A stretch of 36,758 nucleotides of DNA from Deltaproteobacteria bacterium RIFOXYD12_FULL_56_24. GTDB taxonomy: Bacteria > Desulfobacterota > Desulfobulbia > Desulfobulbales > Desulfurivibrionaceae. The stretch lies in NCBI GenBank assembly GCA_001799285.1, contig MGTD01000028.1:1-36758 (forward strand), in the 5' to 3' direction. The translations under genes were made by a program, and so were the position numbers. Positions within the stretch are counted from its first letter, which is position 1; the number at the start of each line of letters is the position of its first letter. Under the pieces are notes generated by a model, which saw only the letters and a program-made list of their open reading frames with translations, was not told the origin of the DNA and did not search any database. Positions 6,474 through 17,174 of this stretch are shown here, one piece after another.

Positions 6474-7007
6474 TTATTCCGCCTGCGGGAGATTAGGGAA
6501 GCGCATGCTGACCGCGAGGTTCCAGGCCTTGAGTTTGTCGGCGCACTGTGCGAAAAGCTCCGTAACATCCCCCTCGATAGTCACCGTGGTGATGGTGTCG
6601 CCCTGTTTGATGCTGTCGATCACCTCTTGATCCTTTTCGCCGGCTACTTCTCCGAAAACCGCGTGCTTGCCGTCCAGCCAGGGGCAGGGGACATGGGTGA
6701 TGAAGAACTGGCTGCCGTTGCTGTTCGGTCCGGAGTTGGCCATGGAGAGGATGCCCGGTTTGCTGTGCCCGAGGCTGGCGTCAAATTCGTCCTCAAAATC
6801 ATAGCCGGGACCGCCGGTGCCGGTGCCCTTGGGGCAGCCGCCCTGCACCATGAAATCCGGAATTACCCGGTGAAATTTGAGGCCGTTGTAAAAACCGCGT
6901 CGGGCGAGGTTGGCAAAGTTCGCCACGGTGTAAGGTGTTTTCTCGGCGAACAGCCTGAGGGTGATGGGGCCTTTGCTGGTGGTCATGGTGGCGGTCAAGT
7001 CGCTCAT
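6474..7007 (-). CDS. Peptidyl-prolyl cis-trans isomerase, cyclophilin type
   Basis: A 177-residue cytoplasmic cyclophilin (no signal peptide). The signature blocks are all present: [19 protein letters not shown] (catalytic Arg in FHRV), [38 protein letters not shown] and [12 protein letters not shown]. It catalyses proline isomerisation during protein folding. It has a ~20-residue C-terminal extension after the usual end. AAGGA lies before the ATG at 7007. Transcription ends at the hairpin at 6411-6428. The palindromic element at 7092-7199 lies upstream, between this gene and leuB. Confidence 0.95.
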   Translation of the reverse strand: MSDLTATMTTSKGPITLRLFAEKTPYTVANFANLARRGFYNGLKFHRVIPDFMVQGGCPKGTGTGGPGYDFEDEFDASLGHSKPGILSMANSGPNSNGSQFFITHVPCPWLDGKHAVFGEVAGEKDQEVIDSIKQGDTITTVTIEGDVTELFAQCADKLKAWNLAVSMRFPNLPQAE

Positions 7008-7091
7008 GGGTATTCCTTTTTTTGAGTTGGTTTTGTTTTTTAATTTGTAGCTATCCAGCTTAATGCCGGAAATGACTCAAACTACCAAATC

Positions 7092-8613
<1,522 letters not shown>

Positions 8614-11600
8614 ATGGTTGAAATACGGAAGAACAGAGAAAGTATAACCCTGCCGCTGGTTTTTCCTCTGGTTGTCGCCCTTGCTCTCAGTCTTGCCGCT
8701 TCGTTGTATGGGATGCGTTGGGTGCAACAGCAGAATACCAATCAGCGTTTGTATGAAGAGGTGTATCAGGGGCAGCAGTTGTTTCGCTCCCTGCTGGAGA
8801 CGGAAGTAAGGCAGTTGCAGATACGGATCGAAATCCTTCAGGCTAACCAGGGCTTGCAAAAAGCATTTTTGGCTAGAGATCGTTTCCGGCTCAAGGCGGC
8901 TCTTTCTCGCCTTGGTCCCAATGCGGGAAGCGTCTTCGGTATGGGGCTCCTGTTTTTTGATTCGGAGAGAAAACTGTTTTTTTCTGTGGATCATCCCAAT
9001 CTCCAGGAAGAGACCATGGATGATCTGGCACTCAGACAGGCTGCACGGACGCATAAGATGGCCCATGGCCTGGAGCTCGCCAAGGACGGCCGGTTTCTCC
9101 TGCGGGTTGTGGTTCCCTGGGTCATGGCCGGCGGTGGCGCAGGCTATGTGGAGATGAGTCAGGATATAGGTTCTTTTGCCCCCAGACTGAAAGAGGGTCT
9201 CGGCTATGAGATATTTATCACCGCGAGGAAGGCAGGGATTGACCAGAAGCAATGGGCGGCGGCGGAGGCGGCGGGTCGCAGGGCTGGAAGCTGGCAGGAG
9301 ATGGGAGATTGTGTGATCCTGGCGCGGACCATGTCCACAGTGCCAGGGGAGTTTTGCGCGATTCTTAAGACCAGTCACCATCAGGGTTTTGTCCGAACCA
9401 TTGATTTTACTGAGAATAATAAGCATTTCCGGGGCGGTTTTGTCGATCTGCTCGATCCTGCCCAGCAGAACCTGGGCTCTCTGGTGATGTTGCGGGATGT
9501 TACCAGCGAGGTGGTCTCCCTCTGGGCCATGATCTTTTATCTTGGCGGAGTGGGGCTTGCCATCGCGGTCTTGCTTTTCCTCTTTTTTTACCTGCACATT
9601 GCCAGGCTGGATCGTAGACTGTTCAAGAATCAGGAGAATCTTAACGATACCATTGCCAGTAAGGAGATTGCTCTGTCCCAAACCTCAACCCTGCTTCAGC
9701 TTGACATTGCCAAGCGCGAGAAGGCGGAACATGATTTTCGGAGTATGTGCTATCAGAATCAGCTGATTCTCGATTCCGTCGGTGAGGGTATTTTCGGCCT
9801 TGATTCACAGGGTAATCATACCTTTGTCAACCCTCAGGCCGCGAGGATGCTGGGCTATGAACCAGGAGAGCTTATCGGCCAGCCAAGTCATGTTACCTGG
9901 CACCACAGCCGTCCGAACGGCGCCCATTTCCCGGATCGTGAATGTCAGATTTACCAGACCCTGCGCGATGGCAAGGTCCATCACATGGAAGACGATTTTT
10001 TTTGGCGCAAGGACGGTTCCGGCTTTTCCACCGAGTACACCTCCACCCCCATTTGGGAAGAAGGGCAGCTGAGCGGGGCGGTGGTGAGTTTTAAGGATAT
10101 ATCCGACAAAAAGAAAGCCAGGCACGATCTCGTTGCCAGTGAAAACCGCTACCGGGCTATTGCCGGCACTGCTCAGGATGCCATTATCCTTATGGACGAT
10201 CATGGCCGGATTGCCTATTGGAATCCGGCGGCTGAGCGGATTTTCGGGTATACCGAAGGTGAGGTTCTGGGGCGCGATCTTCATGCGTTGCTGATCCCGG
10301 CCAGATTTGCTCCCGAGTTTGAAAAAGGGCTGAAACGGTTTTGGGCCAGCGGCGAGGGCAACGCCTTTGGCCGGGTTTTGGAGATGACAGCCCTCTGTAA
10401 GGGAGGCAAGGAATTTCCGGTGGAACTCGCCATTTCCGCTTTGTGTCAGGAGGAGGGCTGGTGGGCTGTGGGTATTGTCCGCGATATCTCGGAGCGGGTG
10501 CGGCAAAGAACGGTGCAGAATGAGTTGCAGGCCCGGCTTCGCCATTCGCAGAAGATGGAGGCTATCGGCACCCTGGCCGGCGGGATTGCCCACGATTTCA
10601 ACAACATTCTTGCCGCCATCATGGGCTATACGGAACTGGCCCTGCTTGAGACGGGAGAGGGAAATCTCCGGGACACTCTCTTGGAAGTACGCAGAGCCAG
10701 CAACAGGGCCAAGGATTTAGTCGGCCATATTCTTGCCTTCAGCAGACAGGGTGAGATGGCCAGAACGGCGGTCAATGTCGTGCCCATTGTCAGGGAAACC
10801 CTCAAGATGTTGCGGGCTTCGCTGCCGGCGACCATTGAGATCAGGCAGACCATTGGCCAGGATCTTGGCAGGATTATGGCAGACCCCACTCAGATTCATC
10901 AGGTGGTGATGAATCTCTGCACCAACGCCTCTCATGCCATGCGGGAGACAGGGGGGGTACTCAAGGTAGATGTTGCCCAAGTGCATCTGCCGGATAAGTT
11001 GGTCCTGAGTACCTTTGTCCTTGAGCCCGGCAACTATCTTAAAATCACGGTGTGCGACACCGGGCAGGGCATTGCCCCTGCCATCCTTGACAAAATTTTT
11101 GATCCGTTTTTCACCACTAAGAGCCGGGGCGAGGGTACCGGCCTGGGGTTGTCAGTAGTCCATGGCATTGTCACCAGCCATGGCGGCGGCATCGAGGTGA
11201 AGGGCGCCCCGGAGCAGGGAACGTGCTTCAGTCTTTATTTTCCCGTGTTGGAAGGCGTTTCGGAAACCATGGCGGTTGTATTGGCCGATGTCCCGCCAAC
11301 CGGCAAGGAACGGATTCTGTTGGTTGATGACGAGGAAGTTCTCATCGAAATGGGGGAAAGAATTCTTATCTATCTTGGCTACAAGGTAACCAGCATGACC
11401 AGCAGTATCGAGGCGCTGGAGCTGTTTCGGGCTCAGCCGGAGAATTTTGATCTGGTCATCACCGATTATACCATGCCCAATATGACCGGCGGTGAACTGG
11501 CTAAACAAATTCTTGCCATCCGGCCAGGGATGCCGATTGTTCTCTGCACCGGGTTCAGCGAGGTGTTCAACGAGGAGAAGGCCATGGCTTTGGGGGTTCA

Positions 11601-11679
11601 GGGCTATGTGATGAAACCCCTTTCCATCCATGAACTTGCCGAGGTTTGCCGCCGAGTGCTTGATAAGCCAAGGAAATAA
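8614..11679 (+). CDS. Membrane hybrid histidine kinase (periplasmic sensor-PAS-PAS-HisKA-HATPase-REC)
   Basis: 1021 residues. A membrane helix at ~13-33 is followed by a ~270-residue periplasmic sensor that resembles double-CACHE domains (helical start ETEVRQLQIRIEILQ, then FGMGLLFFDSERKLFF and LRVVVPWVMAGGGAGYVEMS). A second membrane helix follows at ~303-330. Then come two PAS domains (~380-500, ~510-630) and HisKA with phospho-His660 in GGIAHDFNN. The HATPase has LCTNASHAM, DTGQGIA and GTGLGLS, and a C-terminal receiver has phospho-Asp951 (DLVITDYTMPN). There is no Hpt domain, so onward transfer needs a separate Hpt protein. The signal is unknown. It is monocistronic, and the palindromic element 11684-11859 follows five bases after the stop. 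Confidence 0.93.
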   Translation: MVEIRKNRESITLPLVFPLVVALALSLAASLYGMRWVQQQNTNQRLYEEVYQGQQLFRSLLETEVRQLQIRIEILQANQGLQKAFLARDRFRLKAALSRLGPNAGSVFGMGLLFFDSERKLFFSVDHPNLQEETMDDLALRQAARTHKMAHGLELAKDGRFLLRVVVPWVMAGGGAGYVEMSQDIGSFAPRLKEGLGYEIFITARKAGIDQKQWAAAEAAGRRAGSWQEMGDCVILARTMSTVPGEFCAILKTSHHQGFVRTIDFTENNKHFRGGFVDLLDPAQQNLGSLVMLRDVTSEVVSLWAMIFYLGGVGLAIAVLLFLFFYLHIARLDRRLFKNQENLNDTIASKEIALSQTSTLLQLDIAKREKAEHDFRSMCYQNQLILDSVGEGIFGLDSQGNHTFVNPQAARMLGYEPGELIGQPSHVTWHHSRPNGAHFPDRECQIYQTLRDGKVHHMEDDFFWRKDGSGFSTEYTSTPIWEEGQLSGAVVSFKDISDKKKARHDLVASENRYRAIAGTAQDAIILMDDHGRIAYWNPAAERIFGYTEGEVLGRDLHALLIPARFAPEFEKGLKRFWASGEGNAFGRVLEMTALCKGGKEFPVELAISALCQEEGWWAVGIVRDISERVRQRTVQNELQARLRHSQKMEAIGTLAGGIAHDFNNILAAIMGYTELALLETGEGNLRDTLLEVRRASNRAKDLVGHILAFSRQGEMARTAVNVVPIVRETLKMLRASLPATIEIRQTIGQDLGRIMADPTQIHQVVMNLCTNASHAMRETGGVLKVDVAQVHLPDKLVLSTFVLEPGNYLKITVCDTGQGIAPAILDKIFDPFFTTKSRGEGTGLGLSVVHGIVTSHGGGIEVKGAPEQGTCFSLYFPVLEGVSETMAVVLADVPPTGKERILLVDDEEVLIEMGERILIYLGYKVTSMTSSIEALELFRAQPENFDLVITDYTMPNMTGGELAKQILAIRPGMPIVLCTGFSEVFNEEKAMALGVQGYVMKPLSIHELAEVCRRVLDKPRK

Positions 11680-11683
11680 GTGC

Positions 11684-11859
11684 CTAGTACCTTGTAACTT
11701 TTTAATCGACATCAAATTAATTCCCTCCCCCCTTGCGGGGGAGGGTTAGGGAGGGGGGGAATTGCCATTATATCAGCAGGTTGTAGCTACCCCCACCCCC
11801 AGCCCCTCCCGCAAGGGGAGGGGAGTTTTTCAGAAATATTAAGAGTTACAAGGTGCTAG
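11684..11859. repeat. Nested palindromic element between convergent genes (family C)
   Basis: 176 bp with inverted ends CTAGTACCTTGTAACTTTTT and CTAGCACCTTGTAACTCTTA. Inside are two G/C-tract palindromes, each with CCCTCC..TTGCGGG..GGAGGG, arranged as an inverted pair around an A-T rich centre. It fills the gap between the kinase (+) and the small exported protein (-), and any transcript through it would fold strongly. It could be a MITE-like element that now serves as a two-way transcription barrier. Confidence 0.65.
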
Positions 11860-11865
11860 ATCAGC

Positions 11866-12285
11866 TCACGGTCGAAACGACAGATTGGTGAGGCGGCCGC
11901 TGGACGGATCCATGTAACGGATCTCGCCGCTGATTGCCCCGGCAGCTGCGGGGTGCGCCAGGCGCAGACTCAAGACATGTCTGCCTGGACGGATCTGGGT
12001 CAGCAGCCATTTTCCCTCGCCTTTGCCCGCATCGTACTGGTGGAAGGCAGGCGTTGCCGCCTCGATCACCGTGCCTGCCGGCAGTTTTTGGATCACGATC
12101 AGGGTGCTGGGGGCTGGACTGGCAACGGTAATCTGCAGCTGAATATCCTGACCGGCTCCGTTCAGGTAACGGCCACTGACTAAAGCCTCGCCCGCGTACA
12201 GCAAGGGCATTGGCGGCAACAGAAATATGAGCAGCGTCAGAAGCAGCAGGCTTTGCGTCCTGGGGTGAATTATTTTAGCCGTCAT
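11866..12285 (-). CDS. Small exported protein of unknown function
   Basis: 139 residues with a clear Sec signal peptide (QSLLLLTLLIFLLPPMPLLYA, cleavage likely before GEA). The mature domain, ~110 residues, is strand-rich: GRYLNGAGQDIQLQITV, ending IRYMDPSSGRLTNLSFRP, with no Cys. I do not recognise the family. The start is ATG 12285, with AGGAGG eleven bases upstream; the ATG at 12312 overlaps the preceding gene and would spoil the signal peptide. It lies 23 bp after the membrane-anchored XRE/EF-hand gene and probably shares its message. The two exported domains may work together in the periplasm. Confidence 0.7.
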   Translation of the reverse strand: MTAKIIHPRTQSLLLLTLLIFLLPPMPLLYAGEALVSGRYLNGAGQDIQLQITVASPAPSTLIVIQKLPAGTVIEAATPAFHQYDAGKGEGKWLLTQIRPGRHVLSLRLAHPAAAGAISGEIRYMDPSSGRLTNLSFRP

Positions 12286-12308
12286 ATTCTGTTTCTCCTC
12301 CTTTGTAA

Positions 12309-13280
12309 TCATCGTAGCAAGTCATATTCTTGTGTTTTCGGATTCCAGCGGTAGCCTTTGGCTGTCCAGATATCTTCGATCAGTTTATTGCCGAAAGTCA
12401 GACCTTCAATCCCTCCGTAGGTTTCGTACACGGAAAGCAGTTCTTCGTCGTCAATCCGGCCATCGCTGTTGCTGTCCGCCCAATGGAAAGGGCTGGCCTG
12501 CAAGGAAGTAGCTCCAGATATCGTGATGCTGGGGTCATCGTCCGAGCGGACCGTAACGCGGCCGGTGAATTGATGGACGGTTTCCAGCTTCACTTGGGGT
12601 TTGAGTCTGGCCAGATAGCTGTACACGGCATGCTCTTTGCTGAGTTTGTCAATCCACTTGAGTACCGGGGGACCGCTTTCCTGAAAGACAAACCGCGGTT
12701 TGCCCTGGCCCGGGATGCTGTCTTGGGGCAGGGTTTCCTTGAGAATCAAGGAAAACGGCAGGGAGGAGTTGGTTGTCACTTCAACGATTACCGGAAAGGG
12801 TATGCCAGGGGTTGCATGGGCCGGCAGAATCCGGACTGCTATTATCTGGCTTTCTTCCTCGGTTGCGGTATGCCACCAAAGCAGGGCAAGCCCGGTAAGG
12901 GCGAGCAGTAGAAAGGCGGCGCCCAGGACGACAATGTTTTGCGAAGCAAAGCGGGGTTTGGGCAGGGGCAGGGGCGTTGCCGGTTCGGCTGCGGCGGTAT
13001 CTGGCGGAGGCGCCGGTTCCTCGGCGGGAGGCACGGGCTGGCTGTGCTCAATGATATCAGCCAGCTCGGACTCCAGAGCCTCGGCCAGTCTGATGGCGTT
13101 ATCTTTTTTAATATTGGGATAACGGCGGTTTTCCCAGCGGGAAATCGTATCGGTGGTTACCCCGACCACCGTGGCGACATAGAGTTGGGTCAACCCTTTA
13201 TCTTCCCTGATCCGGCGAATCCTGGCACCGTCTATGTTGACCATGGGGATGCCGCCTGCCAGGGGCTTTTCTGAGTCCAT
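12309..13280 (-). CDS. Membrane-anchored XRE-family HTH protein with periplasmic EF-hand
   Basis: 323 residues. A helix-turn-helix at ~19-80 (IRRIREDKGLTQLYVATVVG, then TTDTISRWENRRYP) is followed by a Pro/Ala-rich linker, one membrane helix at ~114-136 and a ~185-residue periplasmic part. Near its end is a textbook EF-hand loop DSNSDGRIDDEE (269-280), of the type also seen in dockerin-like repeats. The layout (cytoplasmic HTH, single span, periplasmic domain) is that of RodZ or ToxR-like one-component sensors, but the periplasmic part is neither. The start ATG 13280 has AGGA eight bases upstream. ATG 13244 is possible but has no such site. Calcium or a bound protein is a reasonable guess for the signal. 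Confidence 0.8.
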   Translation of the reverse strand: MDSEKPLAGGIPMVNIDGARIRRIREDKGLTQLYVATVVGVTTDTISRWENRRYPNIKKDNAIRLAEALESELADIIEHSQPVPPAEEPAPPPDTAAAEPATPLPLPKPRFASQNIVVLGAAFLLLALTGLALLWWHTATEEESQIIAVRILPAHATPGIPFPVIVEVTTNSSLPFSLILKETLPQDSIPGQGKPRFVFQESGPPVLKWIDKLSKEHAVYSYLARLKPQVKLETVHQFTGRVTVRSDDDPSITISGATSLQASPFHWADSNSDGRIDDEELLSVYETYGGIEGLTFGNKLIEDIWTAKGYRWNPKTQEYDLLR

Positions 13281-13507
13281 TTCAGGTATCCTGCGGGTTG
13301 AATTTCTGGTATCGTAACGGTCCAACTGTCGACCCAACCGGGGTAGTTATTCAGGTATGATGAATCAACGCTGATTGCAACAAGTAATAAAGCCGACGGC
13401 CCAGGAAAAGCAACCTGTTTATTGCAGGGAGAGGGGCCGGATCAATTATAAGCCGTAATGCCTTGGCTGTCAGTACTTTCATTTTGTCTGCAAAAGGAGA
13501 GGAACCC

Positions 13508-15391
13508 TTGAACCAAGATAAAGCAAAACACTTTTTGCCGGCCTCTATGGCGGAGATGACGGCAAGGGGTTGGAAATATGTCGATGTGGTGCTGGTTACC
13601 GGGGATGCCTATGTGGATCATCCCTCCTTCGGCGTGGCCCTGATCGGCCGCCTGCTTGAGGCCAATGGCTACCGGGTGGCCGTACTCTCCCAGCCCCGCC
13701 ATAATGCTCCCGATGATTTCCGCCGGTTCGGCGAGCCGCGCCTTTTTTTTGGCATCACCGCAGGCAATCTGGACTCCATTGTGGCCAATTACAGTGGCAA
13801 TGCCAAGGTTCGGGACCGGGACGACTATTCGCCCGGCGGCAACCCCTATTTCGGTGAGCAGGCGGAAAAAAAGCTGCGGCGGCGGCCGGACCGGGCCACC
13901 ATCCTTTACAGCAATCTGGCGCACGCGGCCTACCCGGCGGTGCCGGTGGTTCTGGGCGGGCTGGAAGCTTCCCTGCGCCGGTTTGTGCATTATGACTACC
14001 AGCAGCAGCGGCTGCGGGGCTCGGTACTTACCGATGCCAAGGCCGAGCTGTTGATCTACGGCATGGGCGAGCGGGCGGTGCTGGAGGTGGCGGCCCGTCT
14101 TGCCAAGGGGTGGGATCTGGCCGGGATTCCCGGCACCTGCGAACGGCTGAGTGAAAAGGAGATGGAGGGGCGTGGTTTTTCCGCGCAGGTGCTTCTGCCT
14201 TCCTGGGCGGAAATACAGGCTGAACTTCCCCTGTTTCTTGAGGCCGAACTGAGCATGGACCGTCTGGCCAGAGCTTATGACCCCACGCCCCTGTTACAGT
14301 ATCAGCAGGCAGCCTGGGTGGTGCAGCACCAGCCCGCCGTTCCGCTCAATACGGCAGAGCTGGACGCCCTGTACAGCCTGTCTTTTACCCGCAGGTCCCA
14401 TCCAGCATGCGGCGATGTCCCGGCTTGCCGGATGATCCAGAATTCGATCACCATTGTCCGGGGGTGCTGCGGCAATTGCTCTTTCTGCGCCATCTCGCGG
14501 CACCAGGGGCCAAAGATCGTCAGCCGGGGCCGTGAGTCCATAGTGCAGGAGGTGCAGCGGCTCGCCGGGCAGAAGGATTTTTCCGGCACCATCAGCGATC
14601 TGGGCGGCCCGACCGCCAACCTGTACGGCACGGGCTGCAATAGTCCGCACCCCTGCGCACGGCACGATTGCCTCTATCCCATGGTGTGCAAATTTTTCAA
14701 GATCGACGAACAGGCCATGCTCGGTCTGCTGGAGGCGGTGGCGGATTGCGCCGGGGTCAAGCATCTGTTTGTCTCCTCCGGACTGCGAATGGAGCTGCTT
14801 CTCAAAACCCCGCGTCTATTGCGGAAGCTCTTGCTTCAACATACTCCGGGGGCAATGAAGATCGCACCGGAACACACGGAGGACAAGGTGCTGGGGCTCA
14901 TGCACAAGCCGGGCGTGGCGGTGCTGGAGGAGTTTCTCACCCTCTGCCGGGAGATCGGCAAAAAAGCGGAGAAGATTGTGCACTTTACCCCCTATCTGAT
15001 TGCCTCGCATCCGGGCTGCGCCCTTAGCGACATGGAGAAGATGGCGGCGCGTCTCACTGCCCTCGGTCTTGCGGTCCGGCAGTTTCAGGATTTCACCCCC
15101 ACGCCGGGGACAATCTCCACGGCCATGTATGTCACGGAATTGGATCGCGAAAAAAGGGCGCGGCTTTTCGTGGCCAAAAAAGACAGCGAGCGTCGAGCCC
15201 AGCGTCAGGCCATGGATCTTACGGGTTCCGGCCCGGAAACGCCAACGCGCAGGGGCAGGGCGCCAAGCGCGGTCCAAGGGCAAAAAGAAGCCGGTCGAGC
15301 CCGGTTAGAGAAGCCGAAAGAGCAGCGGCAGGGTAACAAAGGAAAAAACAATGCCAAGGCCAATCAGGGCAGCGGTAAGCCTCGGCGATAG
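13508..15391 (+). CDS. YgiQ family radical SAM protein (UPF0313)
   Basis: About 627 residues. It opens with FLPASMAEMTARGWKYVDVV and GDAYVDHPSFGVALIGRLLE, the strongly conserved start of YgiQ proteins. The radical-SAM cluster motif is CCGNCSFC (Cx3Cx2C) near 14466-14490. The reaction of YgiQ is unknown. I choose TTG 13508 because AAGGAGAGG precedes it by about five bases and homologues begin shortly before the FLP motif; TTG 13463 lacks such a site. The last ~60 residues are Lys/Arg/Gln-rich low complexity, and their codons overlap the end of the opposite-strand AEC gene by 87 bp. Confidence 0.92.
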   Translation: MNQDKAKHFLPASMAEMTARGWKYVDVVLVTGDAYVDHPSFGVALIGRLLEANGYRVAVLSQPRHNAPDDFRRFGEPRLFFGITAGNLDSIVANYSGNAKVRDRDDYSPGGNPYFGEQAEKKLRRRPDRATILYSNLAHAAYPAVPVVLGGLEASLRRFVHYDYQQQRLRGSVLTDAKAELLIYGMGERAVLEVAARLAKGWDLAGIPGTCERLSEKEMEGRGFSAQVLLPSWAEIQAELPLFLEAELSMDRLARAYDPTPLLQYQQAAWVVQHQPAVPLNTAELDALYSLSFTRRSHPACGDVPACRMIQNSITIVRGCCGNCSFCAISRHQGPKIVSRGRESIVQEVQRLAGQKDFSGTISDLGGPTANLYGTGCNSPHPCARHDCLYPMVCKFFKIDEQAMLGLLEAVADCAGVKHLFVSSGLRMELLLKTPRLLRKLLLQHTPGAMKIAPEHTEDKVLGLMHKPGVAVLEEFLTLCREIGKKAEKIVHFTPYLIASHPGCALSDMEKMAARLTALGLAVRQFQDFTPTPGTISTAMYVTELDREKRARLFVAKKDSERRAQRQAMDLTGSGPETPTRRGRAPSAVQGQKEAGRARLEKPKEQRQGNKGKNNAKANQGSGKPRR

Positions 15392-16201
15392 TCCGGCCAT
15401 GATGGCCAGGGCGCCTGCGGAAACCATGGGCGGCATCCCGGCCTCGAAGACGGACACCCGGGCTGCGAGGCTATCAAGGCCAAGGAGCCGGCAGAAAACA
15501 AGGGCGATCAACGGGGCAACGGCCAGTTTGACAATGAGTCCTGCGCCCAAGGGCCGGATGACTTCCGGGCTGAGTCGCAGGCTAAGCTGAAAACCAACCG
15601 CGACCATGACCAGCGGAACAAGGGTCGCAGCCAGGGCATTGAGCAAGCTCAGCAGTGGTGCGGGAAAGGCCAGGGATCGGCAGGCAAAGGCCAGAATCAG
15701 CGCGATGAATGGAGGGAAGCTGATAATCCTGGTGAGTACCGATTTTGTGGTTGGTTTGCCCCCGCTGCCATACAGGGCAACCACGACGGCCCCATAGGTG
15801 GCCAAGGCCAGGAACGAACCAAGCTGGTCGTAAAGCACAGCGTAGGGAACGCCGGCCTCCCCGAAAAAAGCCTGCACCATGGGGATGCCGAAAAATGAAG
15901 TGTTTCCCAGGGGAATCAGGAGCAGCAGCGCGCCGGTGGTCTCTTTTTCCCAGCACAGGAGTTTGCCTGAAATAATGATTATCAGGGCGGAAATCGTGAG
16001 CATAGCCCATGGCATGACGATAGGCGTCAGGATATCATAGGAAAAATGCAATTGGGGGACCTTGAGCAGAACCAGTGCCGGGAGGGAAAGGGTCATGGCG
16101 AACATGTTGAGCACCTGTGCGGTGCCCTTGGGGAAATGGGGCAGGCGGCGCAAGCACATGCCCATGAGGAGAAAGGAGATGGTGAGGACGAAGTTTTCCA
16201 T
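15305..16201 (-). CDS. AEC family transporter (auxin efflux carrier-like)
   Basis: 298 residues with about ten membrane helices. It has the AEC/bile-acid-transporter-like layout: NMFAMTLSLPALVLLKVPQL early, LLLIPLGNTSFFGIPMVQAF (the conserved N-x-x-F-x-G-x-P motif) in the middle, and FEAGMPPMVSAGALAIMAGL in the second half. Bacterial members export organic acids such as malate; the substrate here is unknown. The start is ATG 16201 with GGAAA upstream. A much longer open frame upstream has no homology and runs into the kinase gene. Its 3' end overlaps the YgiQ gene tail to tail. Confidence 0.88.
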   Translation of the reverse strand: MENFVLTISFLLMGMCLRRLPHFPKGTAQVLNMFAMTLSLPALVLLKVPQLHFSYDILTPIVMPWAMLTISALIIIISGKLLCWEKETTGALLLLIPLGNTSFFGIPMVQAFFGEAGVPYAVLYDQLGSFLALATYGAVVVALYGSGGKPTTKSVLTRIISFPPFIALILAFACRSLAFPAPLLSLLNALAATLVPLVMVAVGFQLSLRLSPEVIRPLGAGLIVKLAVAPLIALVFCRLLGLDSLAARVSVFEAGMPPMVSAGALAIMAGLSPRLTAALIGLGIVFSFVTLPLLFRLL

Positions 16202-16328
16202 TTTTTCCGGCAAAGATATGTGTGCATCGTTGATGTGCGCCGTGCGGACCTCCCTGACTGCCATCCCCCCGGAAAAGTTGAAAGGGGGGCTGGCGGAGAT
16301 CCCGCTAGTCGAGCTGCCTGCCCCCCCC

Positions 16329-17174
16329 TTATTTGGATTCAGCCTTTTCCGCAGCGGCGGGGAGGTAGATATCAAAGGTGGTTCCCTTGCCTGGTTCCGA
16401 TTCCACCGTAATCGCGCCGCCGTGCTTTCTGATGATCGAATCGCACAGGGTAAGCCCGAGCCCCATGCCCTTCTGGGCACCAAGTTGCTTGGTGGAAAAA
16501 TAGGGGTCAAAGATGCGGGGCAGGTTCTCTTTGCTGATTCCGCAGCCATAGTCCTGGATCGAAATCTTCACATAGCAGCCCGGAGGAAGTGTAGGGTGCT
16601 TTGCATGATTCTCCGGTAGGGATTCATTGGCTGCTTTTATGAGGAGTGTGCCGCCTGATTGCAAGGGCATGGCCTCTAGGGCATTCAGCGCCATATGTTT
16701 TATGACGTTGCGGAATTGAGAAGGATCGACGGTGATGGGCCAGAGGTTCTCGGCCAAGTCGAATTCAGCCGTCAGCCCCGAACCTGCCAAGGTGGACAGG
16801 GCCTCTTCCTTGAGAGGGTTTGCCGGGTGGATATCTATCGGTTGCAGGTTGCCGCCGGGGGAGAAAGAAATAAGCTGGCCGGTAAGCTTGGTGGCCAGGC
16901 CGAACACCTGTTCAGCTCGTTCCAGAAAGGGGTAGGCCTTGCTTGATTCCTCTGTATTCATTTTGGCAAGCTGAAGATTGCCAAGAAGCCCTTGAAAGAG
17001 ATTGTTGAAATCATGGGCGATGCCGCCGGCCAGAATACCAAGGGCCTCCAGATTTCTGTTTTTCGCGACCTCTGCCTCCAGGCTTTTGTGCTCGGTGATG
17101 TCCCGGTTCGAGATGCGATGTCCCAGATCGTATGCGATGTTTAATTCTGAATTCGAGTTCGTTTGCGAATCCAT
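16329..17174 (-). CDS. Histidine kinase catalytic part, separated from its sensor by a frameshift
   Basis: Contains ISNRDITEHKSLEAEVAKNR (the end of a PAC motif), HisKA with phospho-His54 in GGIAHDFNN, and an HATPase with HMALNALEAMP, DYGCGIS and MGLGLTL. There is no receiver domain. Homologous kinases run ELEFRIKHRDG...LGHRVSNRDITE in one frame. Here the sensor half reaches ELEFRIKH and then shifts frame, with about 20 residues of the PAC strand missing, so this half is in another frame. By chance or selection, AGAGG lies six bases before ATG 17174, so a soluble kinase core of 281 residues could still be made. The last gene of its own operon upstream of AEC is this one (128 bp gap). Confidence 0.7.
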   Translation of the reverse strand: MDSQTNSNSELNIAYDLGHRISNRDITEHKSLEAEVAKNRNLEALGILAGGIAHDFNNLFQGLLGNLQLAKMNTEESSKAYPFLERAEQVFGLATKLTGQLISFSPGGNLQPIDIHPANPLKEEALSTLAGSGLTAEFDLAENLWPITVDPSQFRNVIKHMALNALEAMPLQSGGTLLIKAANESLPENHAKHPTLPPGCYVKISIQDYGCGISKENLPRIFDPYFSTKQLGAQKGMGLGLTLCDSIIRKHGGAITVESEPGKGTTFDIYLPAAAEKAESK

